DNA from: Colivivens sp963645405
GTDB taxonomy: Bacteria; Bacteroidota; Bacteroidia; Bacteroidales; Bacteroidaceae
Length of the DNA stretch: 23,751 nt
NCBI GenBank assembly: GCA_963645405.1
Contig: CAVISR010000043.1
Span: 1 to 23,751 of the forward strand
Reading direction: 5' to 3'
Shown: piece by piece, positions 8,906 through 15,978 of the stretch
Layout of the letters: every line of letters starts with the position of its first letter
How positions within the stretch are numbered: position 1 is the stretch's first letter
The notes under the pieces: generated by a model
Database searches by the model: none
What the model saw: only the letters and a program-made list of their open reading frames with translations
Told to the model about the DNA's origin: nothing
Program-made: the position numbers and the translations under genes

Positions 8906-8934
8906 CAAAGATACGAATTTATTTGGGAACCACA
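8906..8934 (-). promoter_or_regulatory. Probable lepA promoter
   Basis: On the minus strand TATCTTTG (8906-8913) is a full match to the TAnnTTTG -7 element, 27 bp before the lepA start codon. The -33 element is weak: TGTG at 8931-8934 with a 17-bp spacer, against the consensus TTTG. Confidence 0.5.
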
Positions 8935-8979
8935 GTCCGATGCATGGCAAAAATGCAAGAAAAGGGAGTATGTGCATAT

Positions 8980-9022
8980 AAAAAAGCTGAGATGTCACGC
9001 AATTAATGCATGGCATCTCAGC
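8980..9022 (-). terminator. Intrinsic terminator of the winged-helix gene
   Basis: Read on the minus strand, GCTGAGATG (9014-9022) pairs perfectly with CATCTCAGC (8986-8994) across a 19-nt loop and is followed at once by six T (8980-8985). It lies 37 bp after the stop of the small winged-helix gene and upstream of the lepA promoter, separating the two transcripts. Confidence 0.8.
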
Positions 9023-9059
9023 ATATACGTTCAACTACGGCCTGTAGTTCTCCGTCGGT

Positions 9060-9269
9060 TTATTTCAATGAATAAACGTATGGATCCTTTTCGTCACCTG
9101 ACTCAGACACTACAAGTTTGTCCTCACGAAGCAACCAGCCAAGTCCAAGGTTGAAATCTTTCTCAGCCAACTTGGTAGCCTTCTTAATCTGTTTGTAAGT
9201 CTGTCCATTGTTCTCTGACAATGCATGCCAAATGAGACCTGCAATGTTTCCTGCTTTTTCCTGCAACAT
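9060..9269 (-). CDS. Small winged helix-turn-helix protein (DUF2582-like)
   Basis: The 69-residue protein contains a single winged-helix unit: helix 1 GNIAGLIWHALSEN, a helix-turn-helix part (TYKQIKKATKLAEKDFNLGLGWLLRE) and a wing strand (KLVVSESGDEKDPYVYSL). It resembles the short DUF2582-type winged-helix proteins that are common in Bacteroidetes and also found in archaea. The biological role of this family is not known to me; DNA binding is likely from the fold. It is transcribed alone: a promoter lies at 9330-9360 and a terminator at 8980-9022. Its leader carries two dyad sequences that could serve as operators. Confidence 0.82.
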   Translation of the reverse strand: MLQEKAGNIAGLIWHALSENNGQTYKQIKKATKLAEKDFNLGLGWLLREDKLVVSESGDEKDPYVYSLK

Positions 9270-9280
9270 AATCTTTTTAC

Positions 9281-9292
9281 TTTAACGTTAAA
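9281..9292. promoter_or_regulatory. 12-bp perfect palindrome in the leader of the winged-helix gene
   Basis: TTTAACGTTAAA is fully self-complementary and ends 12 bp before the start codon of the winged-helix gene. Such a site could be an operator for a dimeric regulator, possibly the gene's own product; this is inference from position and symmetry only. Confidence 0.35.
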
Positions 9293-9311
9293 ATCATTCG
9301 CTTAAACCTAT

Positions 9312-9325
9312 GTGACCTGAGTCAC
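9312..9325. promoter_or_regulatory. Dyad GTGAC-N4-GTCAC at the predicted transcription start
   Basis: GTGAC (9312-9316) and GTCAC (9321-9325) are exact inverted repeats separated by CTGA. On the minus strand the dyad begins four bases after the -7 box, so it covers the expected transcription start and could hold a repressor. Confidence 0.35.
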
Positions 9326-9329
9326 GGTG

Positions 9330-9360
9330 CAAAGGTACTGCTAATTTCTTATACAGCAAT
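9330..9360 (-). promoter_or_regulatory. Promoter of the winged-helix gene
   Basis: On the minus strand TACCTTTG (9330-9337) matches TAnnTTTG exactly. ATTG at 9357-9360 matches three of four bases of the -33 TTTG with a 19-bp spacer. The predicted leader is about 55 nt long. Confidence 0.6.
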
Positions 9361-9487
9361 AGCTTTATGCAGAAAAATGATGAAAAAGCTGTTACATTGT
9401 GCTCGCACACAGTTAAAATGTCAGATAGAGAAAGCAAAGGCTTCATTTTACAATAATGGTTCCAAACATTTAAAGCATACCTCAATT

Positions 9488-9901
9488 CTATTCATATTCT
9501 TCGGGAGCAAACACATACTCCTGGATTTTCTTGTGAGTTGCGGCATCATAATAGGCATAGATGATGTTCAACCGTTCCTCCTTGATGTAGCGCAGGTCGA
9601 TGGAGTTGCGTATTCCCTTTAGCAAGAGCTTGCGCGCATCGTCATATCCAGCCTTCATCTGTTCAATCATCACCGAATCTGCCTTTACCGAATAGTAGTA
9701 GACATAGTTGTCGTTGCTGTCGTTATGGCAAACCAGACTGTCCAGATAGATGATGTCCTGGAGTTCTGCACGCGGACAGTTCTTCTCCGTGTATTCACGT
9801 GCCTCACGCTCGATGCGGTCACGCTTTGACTCCTGGCATGAAGCGAGGGAAAGCACCGCTACAAGTGAGAGAGAGAGTAACGCCGCACCACTTGTTTTCA
9901 T
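9488..9901 (-). CDS. Small hypothetical lipoprotein
   Basis: The chosen ATG (9899-9901) gives 137 residues with a textbook lipoprotein signal: MKTSG, a hydrophobic run, and the lipobox LASC (Cys22). The mature part is charged and contains YTEKNCPRAELQDIIYLDSLVCHN and YAYYDAATHKKIQEYVF, with no family I recognise. It is probably an outer- or inner-membrane-anchored periplasmic protein. In-frame ATGs further upstream (9977-9979 and 9965-9967) would add 22-26 residues made largely of a duplicated 7-residue unit (GCALMQA/GCALMKT), which would give an unusually long leader; those starts would however lie only 7-19 bp after the TSCPD gene, so the choice is not certain. It probably shares a transcript with that gene. 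Confidence 0.65.
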   Translation of the reverse strand: MKTSGAALLSLSLVAVLSLASCQESKRDRIEREAREYTEKNCPRAELQDIIYLDSLVCHNDSNDNYVYYYSVKADSVMIEQMKAGYDDARKLLLKGIRNSIDLRYIKEERLNIIYAYYDAATHKKIQEYVFAPEEYE

Positions 9902-9986
9902 TAGAGCGCAACCTGCCTGCATCAGAGCGCAACCGGTATTCCTTAGAATGGTCTTAATTGTGTTCATCTGACGAATCATTGATGGG

Positions 9987-10265
9987 TTATAGTCTGTTTT
10001 TCTTGTCCTCTTCTACTTTCTGTATCGCTTCAGTCAGAGCGCACGAGAGTTGGTCGGGACATGAAGTGCTTTTGTATCCGCAGCGTATTCCCTGCAGACG
10101 ACTGATTACGTCTTCTGCCTTCGCACCCCTTACGAGCATCGACACTCCCTGTGTGTTGCCCGGACAGCCGCCAATGAAACTTACGCTCTGAACAATGTGA
10201 TTGTCGTCCACTTCCAGTTCTATGGCACTTGAGCATGTGCCCTGGGTTCTATAAACTGTCTTCAC
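9987..10265 (-). CDS. TSCPD domain protein (TIGR03905-like)
   Basis: From a GTG start at 10263-10265 the product has 92 residues. It begins with VKTVYRTQGTCSS and carries the conserved pieces SFIGGCPGNTQG (residues 30-40), GIRCG (59-63) and TSCPDQL (67-73) that define the TSCPD family. Four conserved cysteines (11, 34, 62, 69) suggest metal binding; in larger proteins the domain is found at the end of class II ribonucleotide reductases, but the stand-alone form has no established role. The reading frame is open further upstream, but that part crosses the non-codon-multiple 22-bp repeat array, so a start there is unlikely. A start at GTG is less common than ATG and should be treated as the best available choice. 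Confidence 0.82.
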   Translation of the reverse strand: MKTVYRTQGTCSSAIELEVDDNHIVQSVSFIGGCPGNTQGVSMLVRGAKAEDVISRLQGIRCGYKSTSCPDQLSCALTEAIQKVEEDKKNRL

Positions 10266-10302
10266 CTTTTTATATATATAATGATTGTTACTTTGTTGTT
10301 TC

Positions 10303-10508
10303 TTATGCAATCGTTGGCTTGCTGTCTCTAACGGAATTGTTGGCATGATGTTTATTATGCAACCGATGGGATATTGCCCTACAACCGTTGGTATGTTGCC
10401 ATACAACCGTTGGTATGTTGTCATACAACCGCAGACATGCCATCATACGACCGCTGACACACAGCCATACAACCGCTGACATGTTGTCATACGACCATTG
10501 ATGTGTTG
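10303..10508. repeat. Nine degenerate 22-bp tandem repeats
   Basis: Units start at 10303, 10325, 10355, 10377, 10399, 10421, 10443, 10465 and 10487. Most are 22 bp with the core CATACAACCGTTGGTATG; the second is 26 bp and is followed by 4 extra bases. Units 4, 5 and 8 are the closest to the consensus. Each core is nearly self-complementary (CATA-CAA ... TTG-g-TATG), so every unit could form a small hairpin. The array has no unique spacers and is not a CRISPR. It lies in the gap between yebC and the TSCPD gene. Confidence 0.8.
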
Positions 10509-10560
10509 CCTGTCGTGTAATCTCGCCCCGTCATCCACAACATAACTGCCACCTTCATGA

Positions 10561-10634
10561 ATAAAACAAAGAAGTTAAGAACAAGCTGGAATGATGCCAC
10601 CCGAAACTCATTGCTTAACTTCCCGTAGTTTTAT
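10561..10634. other. Nested inverted repeat, candidate structured RNA or DNA hairpin
   Basis: Three arm pairs are nested in order: ATAAAAC (10561-10567) with GTTTTAT (10628-10634), GAAGTTAAG (10571-10579) with CTTAACTTC (10614-10622), and AATGA (10590-10594) with TCATT (10608-10612). All are exact complements. It lies downstream of yebC in the minus direction; no T-run follows directly, so a simple terminator is not obvious. The remaining sequence between 10509 and 10716 shows nothing else that I can support. Confidence 0.55.
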
Positions 10635-10716
10635 GGCTGGTCACAATGGCTCATCTGCAGAACCGGGACAAGCCTCATAAAAGGACAAGCCGGCAATGGT
10701 GCCTGCACTGCCCTAC

Positions 10717-11448
10717 TTATTTCATGTTGGTATAGACGTTCTGTACGTCGTCGAACTCTTCAAGGCGTTCCACCATCTTGTCGATTGTCTCGCGCTGCTC
10801 GTCTGTCACTTCCTTCAGGTCGTTTGGCACGTAAGTGAATTCGGCTGATGTGATTTCGTACTTGTGGTCCTCAAGATACTTCTGAATCTGTGCAAAGCTC
10901 TTTGGGTCGCCATAGATGGTGATGATGGTTTCTTCCTTGTCTTCGTCGGTTTCCTCATCATAATCGTCGTTCACTCCGTAGTCGATGAGGTCGAGAATCA
11001 TCTCATCCATGTCCACTCCCTCTGCTTTCTTGAACGAGAATGTGGCATAGTGGTCGAAGAGATAAGCAAGAGAACCCATCGTACCGAGTGTTCCACTGAA
11101 CTTGTTGAATACGCTGCGGACATCGGCTACAGTACGTGTAGTGTTGTCGGTCAGTGTATCTACGAACACAGCCACTCCGTGAGGTCCGTAGCCTTCGTAT
11201 GTCATTGTCTTCCATGCTGACTTGTCCTTGCCAATTGCATTCTTGATTGCACGGTCGATATTGTCCTTTGGCATGTTCTCATGACGACATGTAGCAATGA
11301 TGGCACGCAAGTGTGCGTTGTTGTCTGGTTCTGGTCCACCTTCTGCTACTGCAATCGCTATCTGCTTGCCAAGGCGAGTAAAGGTCTTGGCCATGTTGCC
11401 CCATCTCTTTAATTTGCGGGCTTTTCTGAATTCAAACGCTCTTCCCAT
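10717..11448 (-). CDS. yebC: YebC/PmpR (TACO1) family protein
   Basis: The 243-residue product has the usual family length and the signature N-terminus MGRAFEFRKARKLKRWGNMAK, then GKQIAIAVAEGGPEPDNN, RHENMPKDNIDRAIKNA and the YEGYGPHGVAVFVDTLTDN stretch. Family members were described as transcription regulators and more recently as ribosome-associated factors that relieve stalling, as the mitochondrial homologue TACO1 does; both come from the literature, not from this sequence. The C-terminal domain is rich in acidic residues (DDYDEETDEDKEE). It follows pheT on the same strand after 166 bp. I find no clear promoter in that gap, so cotranscription with pheT is possible. Confidence 0.96.
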   Translation of the reverse strand: MGRAFEFRKARKLKRWGNMAKTFTRLGKQIAIAVAEGGPEPDNNAHLRAIIATCRHENMPKDNIDRAIKNAIGKDKSAWKTMTYEGYGPHGVAVFVDTLTDNTTRTVADVRSVFNKFSGTLGTMGSLAYLFDHYATFSFKKAEGVDMDEMILDLIDYGVNDDYDEETDEDKEETIITIYGDPKSFAQIQKYLEDHKYEITSAEFTYVPNDLKEVTDEQRETIDKMVERLEEFDDVQNVYTNMK

Positions 11449-11614
11449 TATTTTTGTTATTATCTATTATCGTGTTGGTTTATATATCAAATTACGTTTC
11501 TCTCTTGATTTAGTCAGGCAAAGCCTTTCTTTGTTTCCGAGTCATTTACTTTTCCGGCAAAACACTTAGTTGACCCAAGTCACCGACCTCCATGCAAAGC
11601 CCTTTGCCAGATTG

Positions 11615-14119
11615 TCATTTACCACGCACAACGGCTCCGGTTGCCTTGACAATTGCCTGTTCAATCTTGTTCATGACTGCCTCGATAGCCTTGTCGTTGA
11701 GTGTCTTCTCATCACTCTGAAGGGTGAAGTTGACTGCATACGACTTCTTGCCTTCCTCGAGGTTCTTGCCATCATACACATCGAAGAGTTTCACTTCGCG
11801 GAGGAGCTTGCGCTCGGCTCCGTAGGCTGCAGCTTCTATCTCCGCAAATTCCACTTTCTTGTCGAGCAGGAGTGCGAGGTCGCGGCTCACTGCAGGGAAC
11901 TTAGGAATGTCGTAGAATGTCACGTTCTTGCCTTTCACGAGTTTCATGAGATTGTTCCAATTGAAATCGGCAAAGTAGACAGGCGCATCGATGTCGAGTT
12001 TCTTCGTCTGCTTCTTGCTTACGATTCCGAACTGCACTATGGTCTTGCCGCCCTTCTGGCTTATTTTCGTCGACTTAGCCCAAACATCGTTTGACTCTTC
12101 TGAAATCACGAGAGCACCGAATGGTACGCCTACGCGACGGAGGATGTTGAGCACGTATGCCTTCAGTTCATAGACGCTTGACTCCTCGTCGGCATGAGCC
12201 CAACTGCCTTTCACGCGGTTGCCTGTCACCCAAAGTCCGAGATGGAAGTCTTCGGAATAGCCTGAGAGGACAATCTTGGAAGTCTGTGCATTGCTCACTT
12301 CCACCTTCTCCGGATTCTTCTTCGCTGCATCGTAGTAGTAGCAGTTACCGAACTCAAAGAATTTCAGGTCGGGCATCTGACGGTTGGTGTTGTGGATGAT
12401 GCACTCCAATCCACCGAAGAGCAGTGTCTGGCGCATAACGCCGAGATCTGCACTCAGAGGATTCATAAGACGTACAAGATTCTCGGGCTTGTAGGTCTCC
12501 ATTCCGTCGTAGTATGATGTCTTTGTAAGTGAGTTGTTCAGAATCTCGTTGAAGCCGCAGCCCACCAACTGTTCGCCGATAAGGTTCTGCAGTTTGTACG
12601 ACTTGTCGAGGTCACCTTTGATTGTGAGCGACGACTTGAGCTGTGTCGGTATTTCCACATTATTATATCCGTACACGCGAAGCACTTCCTCCACAATGTC
12701 GCAAGGACGGGTCACGTCCACTCTGTATGCCGGAACCTGAAGGGTCACTGTCTGCCCGGTTTCTGAAAGCACTTTCATTCCGAGGTCCACGCAGATTGAC
12801 TTGACTGTCTCCACAGGAATCACTTTTCCTGCAAGGTCCCAGAGGTACTGGTATTCCAATTCCACTGTGGCATCCTTCGGAAGATTGTCGTTCTTCACAT
12901 CCACGATTTCCATTGCGATTTCGCCGCCAGCCAGCTCCTTTGCCATCTTTGCAGCCATCTTCACTGCATAGATTTGCCCGTCGGGATCGATGCCACGTTC
13001 GAATCGGTAGCTGGCATCTGTCTGAAGTCCGTGACGGCGTGCACTCTTCCTTATCCATGTAGGATGGAAATAGGCTGATTCGAAGAGCACGTCCTTAGTG
13101 GTTTCATAAGTACCGCTACCCTTTCCGCCGAACACTCCGGCTATGCACATCGGCTCTTCCACATTGCAGATGGCAAGGTCGTGGTCGGAGAGTTTGTGTT
13201 CCACTCCGTCGAGAGTGACGAACGGTGTGCCTTCGGGCATGGTCTTCACTACCACCTTCTGACCTTTTATCATGTCAGCATCGAAGCAGTGCAATGGCTG
13301 GCCGTATGCCATCATTATATAATTGGTGATGTCCACGATGTTGTTTATCGGACGCAGACCAATCACACTCAGTTTGTCCTTCAACCATTTCGGAGACTCT
13401 TTTACATCGCAGCCCTTGACTGAAACTGCCACATAACGGGGACAAGCCTCGGTCTGCTCCACCTCAATCTCAATTGGGAGGTCGTGGGAGTCAACCTTGA
13501 AGTCATCCACACTCGGACGGTGAAGACTTGTCTCATAGCCGTTCTGGCGGAGATATGCGTAAAGGTCGCGGGCAACGCCCCAATGGCTGCAGGCGTCGGA
13601 GTGGTTCGGAGTGATTCCGATGCCAATCACATAGTCGCTCTCAAGTCCGTAATACTGTGCTGCAGGTGTACCCACTACCGTGTCTTCCGGCAACTCGATG
13701 ATGCCGTCGTGACTGGTACCGATACCAATCTCGTCTTCTGCACAGAGCATTCCGTTTGACTCGATTCCGCGCAGCTTCGATTTCTTGATGGTGAATTCCT
13801 TGTCACCGTCATACAGTTTCGTACCAAGCGTAGCAGCTATGGTCTTCAATCCCTGGCGGCAGTTTGCTGCGCCACAGACAATCTGTTCGGTCTTGCCGTT
13901 ACCCAAATCAACGGTGCACACATGCATGTGGTCGCTGTTAGGATGGGGTTCACAAGTAAGTACCTGCGCAACGACCAGTCCTTCCAGTCCGCCCTTGATT
14001 GACTGCACTTCCTCAAGGCTCTCCACTTCCAAGCCAACGCTTGTAAGAGCCTTTGACACCTCGTCGGGAGACATGTCGAAGTCGACATATTCCTTCAGCC
14101 ATTTATAACTTACGTTCAT
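11615..14119 (-). CDS. pheT: Phenylalanine--tRNA ligase beta subunit
   Basis: The 834-residue protein has the full bacterial PheT length and starts with MNVSYKWLKEYVDF. The EMAP-like tRNA-binding domain follows (VLTCEPHPNSDHMHVCTVDLG, about residues 55-75), then the B3/B4 editing domain (GLRPINNIVDITNYIMMAYG, with HCFDADMI), the B5 domain (VDVTRPCDIVEEVLRVYGY), the catalytic-like core, and the anticodon-binding FDX-ACB domain at the end (KFPAVSRDLALLLDKKVEF). With PheS it forms the heterotetramer that charges tRNA-Phe and removes mischarged Tyr. The pheS gene is not adjacent, which is common in Bacteroidetes. A perfect promoter lies about 104 bp upstream. Confidence 0.98.
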   Translation of the reverse strand: MNVSYKWLKEYVDFDMSPDEVSKALTSVGLEVESLEEVQSIKGGLEGLVVAQVLTCEPHPNSDHMHVCTVDLGNGKTEQIVCGAANCRQGLKTIAATLGTKLYDGDKEFTIKKSKLRGIESNGMLCAEDEIGIGTSHDGIIELPEDTVVGTPAAQYYGLESDYVIGIGITPNHSDACSHWGVARDLYAYLRQNGYETSLHRPSVDDFKVDSHDLPIEIEVEQTEACPRYVAVSVKGCDVKESPKWLKDKLSVIGLRPINNIVDITNYIMMAYGQPLHCFDADMIKGQKVVVKTMPEGTPFVTLDGVEHKLSDHDLAICNVEEPMCIAGVFGGKGSGTYETTKDVLFESAYFHPTWIRKSARRHGLQTDASYRFERGIDPDGQIYAVKMAAKMAKELAGGEIAMEIVDVKNDNLPKDATVELEYQYLWDLAGKVIPVETVKSICVDLGMKVLSETGQTVTLQVPAYRVDVTRPCDIVEEVLRVYGYNNVEIPTQLKSSLTIKGDLDKSYKLQNLIGEQLVGCGFNEILNNSLTKTSYYDGMETYKPENLVRLMNPLSADLGVMRQTLLFGGLECIIHNTNRQMPDLKFFEFGNCYYYDAAKKNPEKVEVSNAQTSKIVLSGYSEDFHLGLWVTGNRVKGSWAHADEESSVYELKAYVLNILRRVGVPFGALVISEESNDVWAKSTKISQKGGKTIVQFGIVSKKQTKKLDIDAPVYFADFNWNNLMKLVKGKNVTFYDIPKFPAVSRDLALLLDKKVEFAEIEAAAYGAERKLLREVKLFDVYDGKNLEEGKKSYAVNFTLQSDEKTLNDKAIEAVMNKIEQAIVKATGAVVRGK

Positions 14120-14222
14120 ATTCTATTCTGTTTTTACTCTACGTCATATATGGAAACAGGCATTGCTCCATGCCGGGACCTTGCAAACGGGCAGTCCACA
14201 GCACAATACCCATTCCAACCCA

Positions 14223-14253
14223 CAAAGGTACAACAATTCGGTAAACCCACAAA
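14223..14253 (-). promoter_or_regulatory. pheT promoter
   Basis: On the minus strand TTTG (14250-14253) and TACCTTTG (14223-14230) match both Bacteroidetes promoter elements exactly, with a 19-bp spacer. The predicted leader before the pheT ATG is about 95-100 nt. I see no leader peptide rich in Phe codons and no T-box motif in it. Confidence 0.75.
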
Positions 14254-14560
14254 ATCAGAACCGACAAAAGTGGACGAACCACCTATTATTTTATAAAGAA
14301 GCACCGATTTCCGCACCTGCCGAGAACAGTCGCGACACATTTTCCCCACTTCATGCAAGCTGACAATTTCCGCGCCAATGCCCATCGCCAAACCGCACGA
14401 AAATATGCAGGCAAAGAGACAGACCAAGAGACAGGTCAAGCTGCAAACACATGCCAGAAATCAGAACCGCAACTAAGCAAACCCATCGTTTTCATGCCAA
14501 AATCATGGCATCAACCAAAGAATTCGTCGACAGCACGACAAGCGGCTCGCTTTTTTTCCT

Positions 14561-14568
14561 TATCTTTG
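14561..14568 (+). promoter_or_regulatory. Probable -7 element of the pyrB promoter
   Basis: TATCTTTG matches TAnnTTTG and lies 26 bp before the pyrB ATG. No TTTG is found at the expected -33 distance. A short hairpin with a T-run (AAGCG-gct-CGCTT followed by T, 14540-14557) sits immediately upstream of the box. The rest of the pheT-pyrB spacer (14120-14594) shows only a short imperfect direct repeat (AGAGACAG at about 14416 and 14428). Confidence 0.55.
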
Positions 14569-14594
14569 CACGGTTTTTAACAACGCAAAAAGAG

Positions 14595-15530
14595 ATGGAA
14601 AACAGAAGTATAGTATCGATAGCGGATTACTCAAAGGAAAAGATACAGTACCTCCTCGACATGACATCGGAATTCGAGAAGCAGCCAAACCGTACTTTGC
14701 TCACAGGCAAAATCGTGGCCACCCTCTTCTTCGAGCCGTCAACACGTACCCGACTTTCATTTGAGACCGCAGCCAACAGGCTGGGAGCCAAGGTCATCGG
14801 ATTCACCGACCCGAAAGTCACAAGTTCATCAAAAGGGGAAACCCTGAAAGACACGATAAAGATGGTGAGCAACTACGCCGACGTCATCGTCATGCGCCAC
14901 CGCCTTGAGGGAGCAGCGCTCTACGCAAGCGAAGTGACCAACGTGCCGATCATCAACGCAGGCGACGGAAGCAACCTCCATCCGTCGCAGACAATGCTCG
15001 ACCTCTACAGCATCTACAAGACACAAGGCACACTGGACAACCTGACCATCTACCTTGTGGGCGACTTGAAGTACGGACGCACCGTCCACTCGTTGCTCAT
15101 GACAATGAGACCCTACAACCCAACCTTCCATTTCATTGCACCGAAGGAACTGGAAATGCCCGAGGAATACAAGGAATTCTGCCGTCGGGAAGGCATCAAG
15201 TTCGTGGAACAGCAGGACTTCACCGAAGACACCATAGCCGATGCCGACATCATCTACATGACCCGTGTGCAGAAAGAACGCTTCACCGACCTCATGGAAT
15301 ATGAGCGCGTGAAAGACGCCTACATCCTGCGTGCCGACATGCTGGGCAAATGCAAGGAAAACATGAAGATACTCCACCCGCTGCCACGTGTGAACGAGAT
15401 TGAATACGATGTCGACGAGTCGCCTCACGCCTACTACTTCCAGCAGGCACAAAACGGACTCTATGCCCGCGAAGCCCTCATTTGCGACGTATTAGGAATC
15501 ACTTTAGAACAGATTAGAAATGAAAAATAA
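14595..15530 (+). CDS. pyrB: Aspartate carbamoyltransferase, catalytic subunit
   Basis: Starting at ATG 14595-14597 (MENRSIVSIADYSKEK) the product has 311 residues, the usual length for the catalytic chain; upstream in-frame codons would add an unrelated stretch that includes the promoter. The carbamoyl-phosphate loop FEPSTRTRLSFE (STRTR at residues 49-53) and the aspartate-binding HPLPRVNEI (261-269) are intact, as is the mobile 80s-type loop with SSSKGETLKDT. The enzyme joins carbamoyl phosphate and aspartate in the first committed step of UMP synthesis. The end of the gene overlaps pyrI by 11 nt, so both chains are made from one transcript and in similar amounts. Confidence 0.98.
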   Translation: MENRSIVSIADYSKEKIQYLLDMTSEFEKQPNRTLLTGKIVATLFFEPSTRTRLSFETAANRLGAKVIGFTDPKVTSSSKGETLKDTIKMVSNYADVIVMRHRLEGAALYASEVTNVPIINAGDGSNLHPSQTMLDLYSIYKTQGTLDNLTIYLVGDLKYGRTVHSLLMTMRPYNPTFHFIAPKELEMPEEYKEFCRREGIKFVEQQDFTEDTIADADIIYMTRVQKERFTDLMEYERVKDAYILRADMLGKCKENMKILHPLPRVNEIEYDVDESPHAYYFQQAQNGLYAREALICDVLGITLEQIRNEK

Positions 15531-15975
15531 AGACTTACTCGTAGCCGCACTCCAAAACGGCTCGGTCATCGACCACATACCAACCGACAAGCTCTTCACC
15601 ATCGCCCGACTGCTCGAACTCGACAAGTGCGAAGAGCCAGTGACCATCGGCAACAATCTCGAGAGCAACAAGATGGGCAAGAAAGGACTCATCAAGGTTT
15701 CAGGCAAATTCTTCTGCGACGAAGAGCTGAGCCGCCTTGCCATCGTCTGCCCCAACATGAGGCTCACCGTCATCCGCGACTATGAAGTAGTGGAGAAGCG
15801 CGACATAGTGCTGCCCGAAACCCTCACCGACATCGTGAAGTGTGCCAACCCAGTGTGCATCACCAACAACGAACCGATGAAAACCCTGTTCAGAGTCTAC
15901 AAAGACAGCGGAATCGTGAGATGCCACTACTGCAACAAAACCCAAAAACTCGGAAACATAAAACTACTGAAATAA
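15520..15975 (+). CDS. pyrI: Aspartate carbamoyltransferase, regulatory subunit
   Basis: The 151-residue product has an N-terminal nucleotide-binding domain (GSVIDHIPTDKLFTIARLL, residues 14-32) and a C-terminal zinc domain with Cys108, Cys113, Cys135 and Cys138 (CANPVC and CHYC), equal in arrangement to E. coli PyrI. It binds CTP and ATP and holds the catalytic trimers together, giving feedback control of pyrimidine synthesis. The start ATG lies inside the last codons of pyrB (11-nt overlap), and ileS starts 3 nt after its stop. Confidence 0.98.
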   Translation: MKNKDLLVAALQNGSVIDHIPTDKLFTIARLLELDKCEEPVTIGNNLESNKMGKKGLIKVSGKFFCDEELSRLAIVCPNMRLTVIRDYEVVEKRDIVLPETLTDIVKCANPVCITNNEPMKTLFRVYKDSGIVRCHYCNKTQKLGNIKLLK

Positions 15976-15978
15976 GAT

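Noticed and set aside
10266..10424. N-terminal extension of the TSCPD protein from an upstream ATG
   Set aside because: It would be translated from the 22-bp repeats, whose period does not keep the frame, and it has no counterpart in the compact family.
10303..10508. Possible CRISPR array
   Set aside because: Units are degenerate, directly adjacent and have no unique spacers; no cas gene is in the window.
14451..14594. N-terminal extension of PyrB
   Set aside because: It runs through the predicted promoter and has no similarity to the conserved PyrB N-terminus, which starts at MENRSIVS.
14829..15452. 207-codon open frame on the minus strand
   Set aside because: Lies wholly opposite pyrB, gives a composition of a frame shadow and no family match.
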